Part shown: positions 10,648-21,375 of the stretch, in pieces | Layout: every line of letters begins with the position of its first letter | Position numbering within the stretch: the stretch's first letter is position 1 | Assembly (NCBI GenBank): GCA_015501055.1 | Contig: JADNYV010000192.1 | Span: forward strand, 1 to 64,000 | Reading direction: 5' to 3' | Origin: Mucidula mucida | Lineage: Eukaryota; Basidiomycota; Agaricomycetes; Agaricales; Physalacriaceae | DNA: 64,000 nt | Notes under the pieces: generated by a model | What the model saw: the letters and a program-made list of their open reading frames with translations, nothing else | Told to the model about the DNA's origin: nothing | Database searches by the model: none | Position numbers and translations under genes: made by a program

Positions 10648-12248
10648 ATGGATGCCGGAGCGGAGAGAGAGAGAAGCGACGGAGGAGAAGGTGATGGCAT
10701 CAGAGCGTTGACAAAGGAAGCTGCGGTGGAAGTTGTGACGGAGTTGAAAAAGTCGAGGAAGTACATCCGGGGAACAAAGGGGCAGGACATGAAACTCCGA
10801 GTAACCATAGAGAGCGTACACACAGGCTCTGAATGGGAAACGAGTGCCCTTCTTGACAGTGGAGCAACGGGTTCTTGTGTCAATAAAGAATTCGTCGAGA
10901 AGAACGGACTCCCGATCAAGGAGTTACCGGTCAAGCTCCCTGTTTACAATGCGGATGGAACCCTAAACGAGGGAGGAGCAATCGAAGGTTTTGTGGAGGT
11001 CCGGATGAAGATCGGAGATCACGCCGAAAAGATTGAGTTGGCCGTCACCAATCTCGGCAAAACAAGTATCTTTTTGGGGCTAGATTGGCTACGATATCAC
11101 AACCCCACGATCAACTGGACGGAATCCACATTGACCTTTGATCGATGCCCAGACCGCTGCGGCTATCTACCCGAGTACAACTCACCGGAAGATGAAGGAG
11201 AAGACGTAGAAGAGAAGTTGGAAGAGGGAGAGCGTTTGTTCTGGATGGACTGGGACAACTATCGCAAAAGCGGAGAAAAGCTGAGATCACAACAGCCTTC
11301 ATCCGCTGCTGCACCTTACATCGAGGAATTTTCCGATGTATTCAGCAAGGCGGACTTTGACAAGTTACCGGAGCGAAGACCCTGGGATCACGCGATAGAA
11401 CTTACGCCTGGTTCCAAACCGGTTGACTGTAAGGTTTATCCCCTTAGTCCATCCGAGCAGAAGGGTTAGACGAGTTCTTGGAGGAAAACATACGCACGGG
11501 ACGCATACGGCCATCAATCTCACCCATGGCGTCACCATTCTTCTTTGTCAAGAAGAAGGACGGAAGCCTTCGGCCAGTGCAGGATTATGGAATTGAACGA
11601 CATGACAATCAAAACCGATACCCTTGCCGTTGATTCAGGAGCTTATCACAAGTTGAAGGGAGCAACGGTTTCACAAAGATGGATGTCCGATGGGGTTACA
11701 ATAACATCCGGATCAAAGAAGGTGATGAGTGGAAAGCGGCGTTTAGAACAAACCGAGGCCTGTTCGAGCCCTCAGTCATGTTCTTCGGACTTACAAACTC
11801 GCCGGCAACATTCCAATCGTTCATGAATCACATCTGAAGGAGTTGATTGATGAGCGGACATGTTATAGTTTACTTAGACGATATACTTATCTTTACGAAC
11901 ACTCTCGAGGAGCATAGACAGATTGTACGAAGGTATTAGAAATATTACGAGTAAATAAGCTGTATTTAAAACCCGAGAAATGTAGTTTTGAGGCACATAC
12001 TGTAGATTACTTGGAGTTATTGTTGGAGGAGGAGAAGTGAAGATGGATCCGGCAAAAGTGGCCGTAGTAAAGGAATGGAAGGAGCCGACGAAGAAGAAGG
12101 AAGTGCAGTCATTCCTGGGCTTCTGCAACTTCTACCAACGTTTCATCCGGGATTTGCAGGAGTAGCAAAGCCATTGACATTGCTGACTGGGAAGGGCGAT
12201 GGTTTTGGGGTATGGAGCACACAAGGTGTTTGAGGAGTTGAAACGAGG
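10648..12248 (+). pseudogene. pol: protease and reverse transcriptase of element 1, broken
   Basis: An open frame to 11469 holds the retropepsin signature LLDSGATGS (about 10849-10875) and FLGLDWLRYHNPTINW, then enters the RT N-terminus ([11 protein letters not shown]). There the frame is lost: 11465 reads AAGGGTTAG where the sister copy has AAGGCATTAG. Downstream the RT motifs [24 protein letters not shown] and YLDDILIFTN are recognisable in alternating frames, with further missing bases near 11590, 11835, 11935, 12010 and 12215. Single-base losses predominate, which is why a sequencing check is worthwhile. No functional RT can come from this copy. Confidence 0.85.
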
Positions 12249-14357
12249 ATGACGGAAGAACCCGTTCTGATCGTACCACGCGACGACGGCAAGTTTCGAG
12301 TTGAGGCGGACTCCTCGAACTATGCGAACGGGGCGGTTCTTTCCCAGTTTGTTGACGGAAAATGGAGACCAGTAGCTTTCCGATCTCGCGCGCTGAACGA
12401 AGTGGAGCGCAATTATGAGATCTACGACAAAGAGATAATGGCTATTATGGACTCAATCGATGACTGGCGGCAATATCTCCTAGGCGCTAAGGAGACAGTG
12501 GAGGTTTTTACCGATCATCAAAACCTTCAGTACTTTAGGAAACCGCAGAAGTTGAACCGGAGGCAGGCGCGATGGGTTACGGAGTTGGCAGAGTATGACA
12601 TACAGATGATTCACAAGCCGGGCAAGACAATGGGGAAAGCTGATGCCTTGTCAAGGATGACAGGCCTTGAGAAGGGGGAAAAAGATAACGAAAACGTTGT
12701 TTTACTAAAACCGGAGTTTTTTATATCACAAATTCAATTTTCTTTACATACAGTAGCTACACCGGAGGACGAATTACTCAACAAAATCAAACAAAGAAAA
12801 GGAAACAAGGACAGATACGTACAAAAAGCATTAGAAAACAAAGAAAAAGGATGGGAAGAGAAGGAAAACGGACTTATTATATGGAAAGATCGTATTTACA
12901 TACCGAAGGACAAGGAATTGCGGGGAAAAGTTATTGGAATGCATCATGATGCACAGCTTGCAGGGCATCCGGGACGGTACAAGACTCTCGAGTTGATCAC
13001 ACGCACCTATTGGTGGCCAGGAATTAGCCGAGACATCCGCGAATACGTGGAAGGGTGTCAAAAATGCCAAGTTACAAAGTCACATCGCACAAAACCGGCT
13101 GCACCCCTCCATCCTATAGACGTACCAAGCGAACCATGGGAGAAAGTTGGGACGGACATGATCGGCGAGTTGCCAGAGTCGGGAGGATACAATGCGATCA
13201 GCACGTTTGTGGACCATTTCACAAAGCGGTTACGCATTATACCAACACACACCACCCTGACGTCAGAAGGCATGGCTCGTATTTACCGCGATCGAATCTT
13301 CCCCATACATGGATTGCCGCGACAGATGATACACAATCGAGGTCCGCAATACCACTCGCGTTTCATGAAGGAGTTATACCGGCTGTTGGGCATTGAAGGG
13401 AACTTCACGACGGCGTACCATCCACAGGCAAATGGGCAGACGGAACGGCTGAACCAAGAGATAGAACATTTCTTACGGCTATTCGTCAATTATCATCAGA
13501 ACGACTGGCACGAATGGTTACCCTCTGCTGAATTTGTTTACAACGATCGAGTTCACTTGGCGACCAAAGTCACTCCGTTCTTCGCAGACATGGGCAGACA
13601 TCCCTACAAAGGCACCGCTCCGAAAACGACATCGAGAAATGAGACTGCGCAGGAGTTTGCCGACGGCATGAGGAAGACATGGGACGAAGTGGGGTCAGCA
13701 TTGAAGATGGCAAAAGAAGACATGAAACGGTTTTATGACAGGAAGCGGACAGAGGCAGTAGAGTACAAGGAAGGCGACAAGGTATGGCTAGAGGGGACGA
13801 ATCTCAGCACGGACCGACCAATGAAGAAGCTCGATGACAAACGCTTCGGGCCGTTCAAAGTGATCAAGAAAGTCGGGACGAGCTCTTACAAGCTCCAGAT
13901 TCCTCACACGTGGAAAAGCATTCATCCCGTGTTCAATGAGGCTCTGTTGACGCCTTACCACGAGCCGCAATTTCCGACGCAACCCCGAGACACGCGTCCA
14001 CCACCTGTGCTGGAAGGAAGCGAACCGGAATGGGAGGTTGAGAAAGTGGTGAATTCCCGGAAGTACCGCGGGGGTTTTCAATACAAGGTCCACTGGAAGG
14101 GTTATGGCACACACGAACAGACATGGGAACCGGCATGCAATCTCAAGAATGCCGACGAAGCCATTCGCGATTTTCACCAGCAGTACCCGAAAAAGCCGAA
14201 GCCACCTGCGCTTGCTCGCATCGAAGTCCCCATGTCGCAATTTCCATCACACCTATTCCGACCCATGCCACCGCCTGACACCGAACCTATTGATGTCACG
14301 TTACCCTCTGCGGCTCTCATGGAGCAAATCTGGCGCAGAATGGAACTTGCGCCTTAA
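12249..14357 (+). CDS. pol: RNase H - integrase - chromodomain part of pol, element 1
   Basis: A single 702-codon open frame. Residues about 1-140 are RNase H (EADSSNYANGAVLSQF, YDKEIMAIMDSIDDW, TDHQNLQYF). The HHCC zinc domain follows (HHDAQLAGHPGRY...WWPGISRDI...CQKCQ). The integrase core has Asp in VGTDMIGEL and Glu in NGQTERLNQEIEHF, but the second catalytic Asp, in the HDRGPQYHS motif, is Asn (HNRGPQYHS, codon 13335-13337). A GPY/F-like region (KRFGPFKVIKKVG) and a chromodomain (EWEVEKVVNSRKYRGGFQYKVHWKGYG) complete it. The Met at 12249 is only the first in the frame after upstream breaks, not a native start. The integrase should be catalytically dead. Confidence 0.9.
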   Translation: MTEEPVLIVPRDDGKFRVEADSSNYANGAVLSQFVDGKWRPVAFRSRALNEVERNYEIYDKEIMAIMDSIDDWRQYLLGAKETVEVFTDHQNLQYFRKPQKLNRRQARWVTELAEYDIQMIHKPGKTMGKADALSRMTGLEKGEKDNENVVLLKPEFFISQIQFSLHTVATPEDELLNKIKQRKGNKDRYVQKALENKEKGWEEKENGLIIWKDRIYIPKDKELRGKVIGMHHDAQLAGHPGRYKTLELITRTYWWPGISRDIREYVEGCQKCQVTKSHRTKPAAPLHPIDVPSEPWEKVGTDMIGELPESGGYNAISTFVDHFTKRLRIIPTHTTLTSEGMARIYRDRIFPIHGLPRQMIHNRGPQYHSRFMKELYRLLGIEGNFTTAYHPQANGQTERLNQEIEHFLRLFVNYHQNDWHEWLPSAEFVYNDRVHLATKVTPFFADMGRHPYKGTAPKTTSRNETAQEFADGMRKTWDEVGSALKMAKEDMKRFYDRKRTEAVEYKEGDKVWLEGTNLSTDRPMKKLDDKRFGPFKVIKKVGTSSYKLQIPHTWKSIHPVFNEALLTPYHEPQFPTQPRDTRPPPVLEGSEPEWEVEKVVNSRKYRGGFQYKVHWKGYGTHEQTWEPACNLKNADEAIRDFHQQYPKKPKPPALARIEVPMSQFPSHLFRPMPPPDTEPIDVTLPSAALMEQIWRRMELAP

Positions 14358-14368
14358 GGAGGGGGTGA

Positions 14369-14898
14369 TGTTATGAATGACCATATTTTCACACTTTCAC
14401 ATCTTATCATATCTTATCGGGGGCCTTGTCTTATCAACCAACGGACTGTTTCATCATCTGTTTCGTCACCGATCATACTCCTTTTCATTACCGAAGCCGT
14501 ACTCATGTCGGACACACACCCAACACATGGATGACATCATACATGCCGATACCTCATGGACTCCCTATTGTATACACACCGCCGACACTCGTAGCACACA
14601 TGGTCGTTTCAGTATTATTACTTACATGCAGATACCACTCGTATTTAATGGTTTCACGGACTAGTAGCATACAACACTGGGTCAAGGGCGTGGAGCATCC
14701 CTAGTAGAAACGCGTATGGACAAGGAGTCTCAAACACAGACTTACTAGTATATAAGCAGTAGTGTAGTATCATTGTACTTTAGTTCCGATCTCGTTTATA
14801 CACCTGGCCTAGCCTAGTCTTACGAACGCGAACGCTTTCTTCCTTAGTTTCTTGCTGTGGTACCTGGTTGAGTCTCGTGGCTTAGTCAGTCGCTAACA
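14369..14898 (+). repeat. 3' LTR of element 1
   Basis: 530 bp; reading it against 8393-8922 I found no difference. It follows the polypurine tract at 14356-14368. Its end supplies a stop codon (on the minus strand, TAG at the LTR edge) to the truncated zinc-finger gene to its right. Confidence 0.95.
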
Positions 14899-14903
14899 CG
14901 CTG

Positions 14904-16078
14904 TATCGTTATTCGAAACAGGAATTGATGGCCTATTGGTGGGCATCTGCTGAAAGAGTTCCTCCATCAAGCGCTCGATGACAGTGCCATGGTTTCCACG
15001 AATGTGTCGCTTCAAAGAGGGCTCATGATTGTAGATCCCTTTGCACTGATCTACAGGGCAGGTGATGACCCAACCATGGTGGTAAGTCAGGATGTGTCCT
15101 GAAAAGCAGATTTGCATTCGTCAAATCGCATGCGGGAGACGGAAACAAGAACTCACTCTGGAGATTCGGGCTTGCGGTGAAATCGCATGGACATTCAGGA
15201 CAGCTGTACTTGGCACCATTTTCAGGACTTCCTTTAGTTTTCCGCATGTAGGGCTTGCTTCGGTTGCGAAGCCTTGAGTCGCGAAACTCCTGGGCCTTTG
15301 AATATTGAGAGGACTGATCATTGGCGTTCGGGAACTGCGCAAAATGGATAGTATCCGCCGGCGGAGCGCCTGAAAGGGCTCGATAGTCTTGCCATAGATC
15401 GAACGGCGGCTGTGAATTGTCGTGCTGGTGGGATACACCGTCGTCGTGAATCGGATTCGTCGTGTTCGTGAAACTGGCGCGCGCCTGCGCCGCAGGCATC
15501 CTCAAGTGTGATGGGAAGCTCTACTTAGACCTTTTTAGTCGCCTTCAATGATCACCGGCGGAAACGATACCTGAACATTCGCTCTCGACGAAGTGGCCGA
15601 CGCAGACGGCTGGAAGACGACATATTGTACAGGAAATTCGTTGGCCTCTGCGTTCGTTTGACTACTGCTGTCGCGCATGTATTCGCCGGGGAAAGAAGGC
15701 GCGTCATGAACAGCTGGGAAGGATGGTGGGGGCGCGAAGTCCTGACCGCCACCGCTCTCTAACCAAGGCGAGGCCAGACGTTCAGAATCTGAATGCAGGT
15801 ATTCATCACTGACTGCCGCCTGAGTGGCGCCATTTGGTATAGCACTGGCGGGGTCTGCATGACCTGGTCAGTACGGAGAGGGAGATTTTCTACTTTCTGG
15901 GTCTACGTACCATTTAAGAGCTCATCAAAGAAGCGGTCGTCGGCATAGAAAATGGTCCGGTCCTCAACAGCGCCTGTGTGAGAAAGGCACCAACTAGATG
16001 ACAGACTGTGGGACTGAGTAACGCTTGGAGATAAACAGAATAAGACTTACGAAAGGACGTTCGGCGCTTCGTTATCAT
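14904..16078 (-). pseudogene. 5' half of C2H2 gene split by element 1
   Basis: Minus-strand start at 16078 (MITKRRTSF), then short exons separated by GT-AG introns: AVEDRTIFYADDRFFDELLNG, a Ser/Pro/Gln-rich region (QDFAPPPSFPAV), then YSCPECPCDFTASPNLQS, a phase-1 intron, GHILTYHHGWVITCPVDQC and SLKRHIRGNHG. The frame then runs to SNNDTA and straight into the LTR (Cys, stop). The 3' half with two more finger units is at 8122-8392. The intact gene would have had at least four finger units and a low-complexity N-terminus of about 200 residues, like the genes at 29318 and 32349. A truncated two-finger protein could still be made. Confidence 0.75.
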
Positions 16079-18088
16079 CAGCGGGACGGGGTTGATGTTT
16101 TCCGTGATGTGGCGCTGACGATCGCCGAAAACAATCTCCCTCCGACATACCGCTACGTGAGTACCAAGGCAGCCGAAGAATCCCCCGCTTGTACGCTTTT
16201 ATGACCAGGAAGGCGGACGTGCTTCAGAGAGATGCGCAGTACATGAGGACTTTCGACAGCCTATCCTGCCTCGTTTCATGGAAACAGCAAAAACAGTAAC
16301 AAGTTCACGCCCACATCAAAGACTCCTCACAGGCGCGCAACACGTTGCAGGTGTGTATACTTCTGTTCTCCATCCATGAAAATAATCGTACTCTAGTCAA
16401 TACCGCACGCAGGCTCTTCACTCCGAGTACATGAAACGACCTTGTTGCCCAGAAATTAAGACTTGCGTGTTGCGTTGACTGGGTCTTGGGCGGTTATTCC
16501 ATGGTTCCCGAACAACAGCAGTGACCCCAACACGGCACGTGGCATGTCCTCATCCCGATATCAGGACAGCAAGATAGATCGAACTGACAGAATGTAAAAT
16601 CTTCGGATTGAAGAAGATTACACGGGCACGGTGAGTGTGACGCTCTCCTTGATGTTCTTCTTCCAAATTCTTCAAACGGAGAGCATTAGTGATTTGACGG
16701 TTCAGAAAATCCAGGTCGGGTGGGAAGCGCACTGTAAGCATAAGCGCTGAAAAATGATGGTACAGGGCGCTATCTCCAGAGTGCTGTCGTCCTAGATTAG
16801 ATATGTCCTCATGTGCAATGCGCAATACAATCAGTCGTGTATCGATGATACTGGTGCAGCATACCGGGCGCGACCAAGACAGCACGATGAGTAGCTCACC
16901 TCAGATAATGAGAGGATGTCCCGCCAATGGTCTCATACGTCCACAATCCCTGGCACGTCTACAAGTTGTCGAGAACAAATCAACTAGAAGGCAAACGTCT
17001 TCTCATACAGCCATAAATCCGAACAGCAGAAGGTAGGATAAGAAAATTGCGTAGACGGAAGGCCACATAGAATGACGGACGAACATGAAAAATTCGAGAT
17101 CAGGTTTCCAGAAGAGTGTGGCGTTCAGTGTTGACGTCCGGATCTGCCAGCACCGGTAATCTGATGTGGTGTTCTGATCTCATCATGACAGACGAGAGGT
17201 ATCCTAAACGCCACGGTAAGCGTTGTATAACACATATAGCTATGGGGTATGGAAGAATGAAGAGTTGGAACAAATTCGCAAAGCCACTAAGCACGATTAG
17301 TTCGACCATTTACATTAGGGCTTAATGAATCTCACCAAGTACATCATAAGCGCCCGTATGGTTTGGAGACCTAGTGTCATGAGACGGCAATCAAACTCCG
17401 CGATCTAGCTAGGAACAGTCAAGAAAACAGCTCTCGAGCTCAGACACACACCATTGTCGAAGGATTGCAGGAGGATCAGAGAGGCTACTCAAAGGATATT
17501 GGGGAGCGATTCTATAGTATCAGCGTAAAACGTGAAAAAGTCAGAACTCCAAAAATCTTACCGTTTCCAGGCTACCACGTCAGGCAGTTTTCCCGCTCAA
17601 TTAAAATCGAGCGTTCAGCTCCCACAGAAGATAACACGATTGAATGGTGGTGCTTCCGTTACGCCTGTCCACGAATCGACATCAAAAACTCAAGCGCCCG
17701 TCCCAAGTAAACCCGAGGTGGTGTCATGGGACAACACATACTTACCCGGAAACATGCAAGAAGTCGAATTAACTAGACATGCGCATAATTTCTGAAGCGC
17801 AGTGACCCCACCTGAGAGGCCGAAAGTCATATTCGGGCGAAACGTCGTGGATCCGAGGTCAAGGCAGTCGATGGGTCTTCTGAACGTCGCGGATTCAAGG
17901 CCTAGTCAAAGCTTGTTGCATTGTCGTTATCTCTGACCAGCAGTTGAGATCGGCAGAGACAGTCGCATGAGATTGGCGGTGAGAAAATCGAGACTCGCAG
18001 GGAAAACTTCAGCAACCTCGTTGATGGTTGAAAGCAAAGATCGACACGGCATTTGCCGCAGAAAATAGGGCTGTCAATTAGCGTACAC
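16079..18088. other. no gene recognised
   Basis: About 2 kb with only short unrelated open frames on both strands. The last ~100 bases precede the tRNA-Gln gene. No repeat of either mobile-element family was seen here. Confidence 0.4.
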
Positions 18089-18169
18089 GGCGCTATGGTG
18101 TAGCGGTAGCACGTGGGATTCTGATGTATCGTCCTTCCCACAACCCAGGTTCGATCCCTGGTAGTGCCT
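18089..18169 (+). tRNA. tRNA-Gln (CUG anticodon) with a 10-nt intron
   Basis: Cloverleaf by eye: acceptor GGCGCTA with TAGTGCC (one G-T pair); D stem GTGT/GCAC; anticodon stem TGGGA/TCCCA; T stem CCAGG/CCTGG with loop TTCGATC. The anticodon CTG is at 18121-18123, followed by A37 and the intron TGTATCGTCC (18125-18134) at the canonical 37/38 position. The discriminator base is T, usual for eukaryotic tRNA-Gln. The B box GGTTCGATCCC is intact and a TTTT run near 18198 can end Pol III transcription. Confidence 0.9.
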
Positions 18170-18487
18170 GTCCAATCTATGAAACCTTAATATTTAATTT
18201 TACTGATTACAAGTTTTTACGGCGAACCGACGTCCTACTCCGATCGACCGATTTAACTCAGTACTACGGTGCGCCACATTCATTGACAAATACTCGTCCT
18301 TGTCTGAGCCAGCGTATTGCCTAAGACATTTTTGAACGTGTGCTTTGCATAAGATGTAATACGCGTACGTCCAGTCGATACCTCATGATATTACTGAGAC
18401 CAAAATTCTATTAACTAGGAATCGATAATCAACGAAGCGGTAAACTTGACCACTTAAGAGTAGAGTTTCGGATGATCTTGTCAGAAG

Positions 18488-18977
18488 TTAGCCGGATAAA
18501 GACAGAAAACCAAACGGACGCACTACTTCTTTCTCGACAAGACTCTCCAGGTCGGCCCAGCAGCGACGCGATGCCATGACCATACCCCAAATGCCGTCGT
18601 AGCGCATAGCATGATACTCCCCGCAGAGCCGCTCAGCGCGAGCACGAAGACTGTCAATGATAGCAACATGAATTTCTAGTGTGTAATAATAACCAAGAAG
18701 GACGCGCATACTCATCTAGGTCCTGGAACACCCCAGGCGAACCAATAGCCCCATCATGCAGGTACGCCTCGACTTCCTCGATGCGAGCTTTTGTGGCTGA
18801 GAGAACGTTGCCCGGCCACATTGCAGGCATAAGAACAAGAGGGACCAACGCCAGAGCGAAGACCAGGCCAATCAAAGCAGAAGCTATAGCGACATCTCTG
18901 CCAGACTTTGATGAGTACAAAAGGCTTTCGAGGCTGGCGCTCGGGGTCATAACGAGGGTGTGTGCGTTAGGACACAC
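18488..18977 (-). CDS. small single-pass membrane protein, unknown function
   Basis: Two exons, 18712-18977 and 18488-18650, joined over a 61-nt GT-AG intron; 429 nt, 142 residues. A strongly hydrophobic segment (IASALIGLVFALALVPLVLM, roughly residues 31-50) is followed by a charged helix-like region (SATKARIEEVEAYLHD) and a C-terminal part with LRARAERLCGEYHAMRYD. There is no clear signal-peptide cleavage site, so it is probably membrane-anchored. A start at the internal Met (MTPSASLES, 18950) is also possible. I do not recognise the family. Confidence 0.6.
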
Positions 18978-19273
18978 AAGGGAAAGGGAAATATATAACT
19001 AGCATCTAGGCCCGGTGTAATGGAAGTTGCCTATTCTAACATCAAACCACACGATCAATCAAGTCGGACGCTGTTCATGCAGCGCTGCACACAAGGTCCT
19101 CCTCGTTGCCATGAATATGAGAAGAGCGTACTGGGAAGAAAACGCACCTACAAAGGACGTTTAACGTTGACAAGGAGAACGCGACCTAGGCATAAAACTC
19201 GCGAAGCTGCACAACTATTTTAATTTTGCGTTTAGACAGGCAGAGTGATAGATCTGACCTCAGCTTTCGCCGG

Positions 19274-20510
19274 TCACAGTTCATCGTCGCTCATACTATC
19301 TTCTTCCTCGGACGACAATTCGCCGTCTGTCAGCGCGCCAGAAAACGGATCGTCAGGATCCCAATGCTTACTCCGTGCGTAAACATGACGGAGAAATGGC
19401 TCGTCGTAGCCAACACATTCCATCCGAATGATATCCAGAGACTACGATAATCAGTAATTGTGTCCGACCAGGTAGTCAACCTCATACCTCTTCGCCTTTA
19501 TCCAAAGCATCCAAAACATCAGAAACGGTCAAGCCATGATGACCTTTCTTCGTTTCCATGAGGGCGAAAACAGCGTCGTCAGTGACAGCCCGTGCGGCTT
19601 TACGTAGCTTTATCCTGGCATGCATGGATGAATAACATGACAATCTCTGCTTGAGGGTCTTGCCCGCCCACGATGTCCTAAGCTACATAACAGTCTGAAT
19701 ATAACGACGAGTAGCCGGCCACTCACGTCTACCGGTTGCATCATCCATAGCTTTTTCTCCATCTTCCCACAGACGCCACTCTTATACTGGCCATAATACT
19801 TCCACACCGGTACCGCCGTGTCCTCCTTCACAAACAAAGAAGCAATGTGATCCAACATTTTGTGTTGTACAGAGAAGATGAGTCCAGGTTTCCCAGGTCC
19901 TGTGGGCACTGCCGGGTTGTATTTCGGAGACGGGAATGCAAGCATCGCTTAGCCCCCGCAACGCCGGTCGGATCTTATGGGGAGCAATGTATCCATAGAA
20001 CCCTTGAGGGACCCAGCCGTATGTCCTTGTCATAAAGCCTCGTCGAACTTTGCATAGGAATTTGGGAACAGCAAGAGCAGGAACTCCACGTAAGCGAGAT
20101 TCGATGAAATCCGGAGGTATAATGATAGACTGTTCGTCTTTCTTCTGCGCGTTAAAGGATCGTCAGAGTCATTAACATTACACACAACGATCGCAGCACC
20201 TTTGGCTTACGATCTTCGTCGACGTTCGGTTCATGTTTAATCCTAGGTGCGTGTACTGGATTGATCTTAGGTGCATTCAATTCTGGGATCGGCGTTTCGC
20301 GTTTGAGATACTTGTGATTTGCCGCAGCCTACGATTGTTGAGTAGGAATGAGTAGGAAGGGTGACAAAAAGAAGAGGTGCCCACCTTACGACGAGGCCTC
20401 TGGCGAGGTCCTGCTCCCAAGATATCGCCATTGGAGACGTCCCGCACATACCCTGAGCGAGGGCGCGTCGATATTTCGACATGCGGGACGAGGTTCCGCT
20501 TTCGAATCAT
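19274..20510 (-). CDS. DUF6697-type protein, possible frameshift
   Basis: The minus strand begins MIRKRNLVPHVEIS, with a short basic exon, an intron starting GTGGGC, then ANHKYLKRETPIPELN and later exons. The conserved core reads KYNPAVPTGPGKPGLIFS, then VPVWKYYGQYKSG, then after introns LSLDIIRMECVGYDEPFLRHVY and an acidic tail ending SMSDDEL. The motifs YNP.AP...G.PGL, W.Y.GQYK and MRC/MECVGYD are those I associate with the basidiomycete DUF6697 domain; its function is unknown. Near 19945-19960 the upstream frame (YIAPHKIRPALRG) and the core frame differ by one base with no room for an intron, so the gene has either a frameshift or a sequence error. Confidence 0.65.
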
Positions 20511-21375
20511 AGGTTTGACATCGTCTGAGAGACAGACCTAGATAGGGTTTCGGAAACTAGAATCCTTGACGAGTTAGGACGCACGCGAGTTATTGTTGTA
20601 GATGGATGGGTATTAATGGCGAACGAGAGGAAGACGAGCGCGGGGAGGGTGGTTCAGTCTTAATCGGCGCAGAAGAATTGGGTGTTTCGCGTGAAGCAGC
20701 ACAAGGTCGCGATTCCGGCGTATGAAATCCTTACTCAAGTCCACGTTCTACGTACACGGATCCTCATGAGATATACATATCTTCAATAAAGTGGGGTACA
20801 TTACCTGTATGATCCTCTCTTTATGATTTCTCGTCAAGCTGACGGCGAAGAACGTCAACATCGGTGTTCATGTCAATGAGCAAAACATGACCCTTAGAAA
20901 TTGTTTACTTGCTCCGGACCGATGGCCCGCCTTAGCTTGACGATGTACTACGACCTCCAGCCTTCTTCAAATCATAACATGTCTCCTCAGAATCCCCATT
21001 TCAGAATTTAGATGATACTGGATACGTGGAATCGACGGACAATGGTGGCAAATCCTTTTTCACGCTAGTAGTACACCCACAAGTTATCGCCGATTGACAA
21101 TGCGCGCCAATGTACAATCCGTAATGGATGGATACACGTTGCGTATCAGAGATGATTAAAGCTTGTATGTGACCAGTTCTAGATTTGTCTGATCTTTCTC
21201 GTTGAATTGTAGTCCTTCCATTCCAAGTATCTCTCCGCAGATCGAAGCTGGACCGAAGATCCTTCTCATTTTATGGCGTTTACACGAGCCAGGATAACGG
21301 AACCTTTTGCTCTCGTTGTGAGGTCTGATAAAAGAGACGCTTAGGCTGACGTATCCATCCTTACTCGTCTCAATT
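20511..21375. other. intergenic region between divergent genes
   Basis: Lies between the starts of the minus-strand DUF6697 gene and the plus-strand gene at 21376, so it should hold both promoters. No clear TATA box or repeat stands out and no gene was recognised. Confidence 0.4.

Larger units (their letters stand above)
8393..14898 (+). mobile_element. full-length chromodomain Ty3/gypsy retrotransposon (element 1)
   Basis: A 6506 bp element with two 530 bp LTRs (8393-8922 and 14369-14898) that I read as identical, flanked by the 5 bp duplication CGCTG at 8388-8392 and 14899-14903. Internal order: primer site, gag with a CCHC knuckle, aspartic protease, reverse transcriptase with a YLDD box near 11871, RNase H, HHCC zinc and DDE integrase, chromodomain, polypurine tract (14356-14368). 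This is the Tf1/sushi-like chromovirus plan. Gag and RT carry several single-base indels relative to the copy at 56313-61181, and one integrase catalytic Asp is changed. LTR identity says the insertion is young, yet the element cannot move by itself. It lies in an exon of a zinc-finger gene. Confidence 0.95.
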
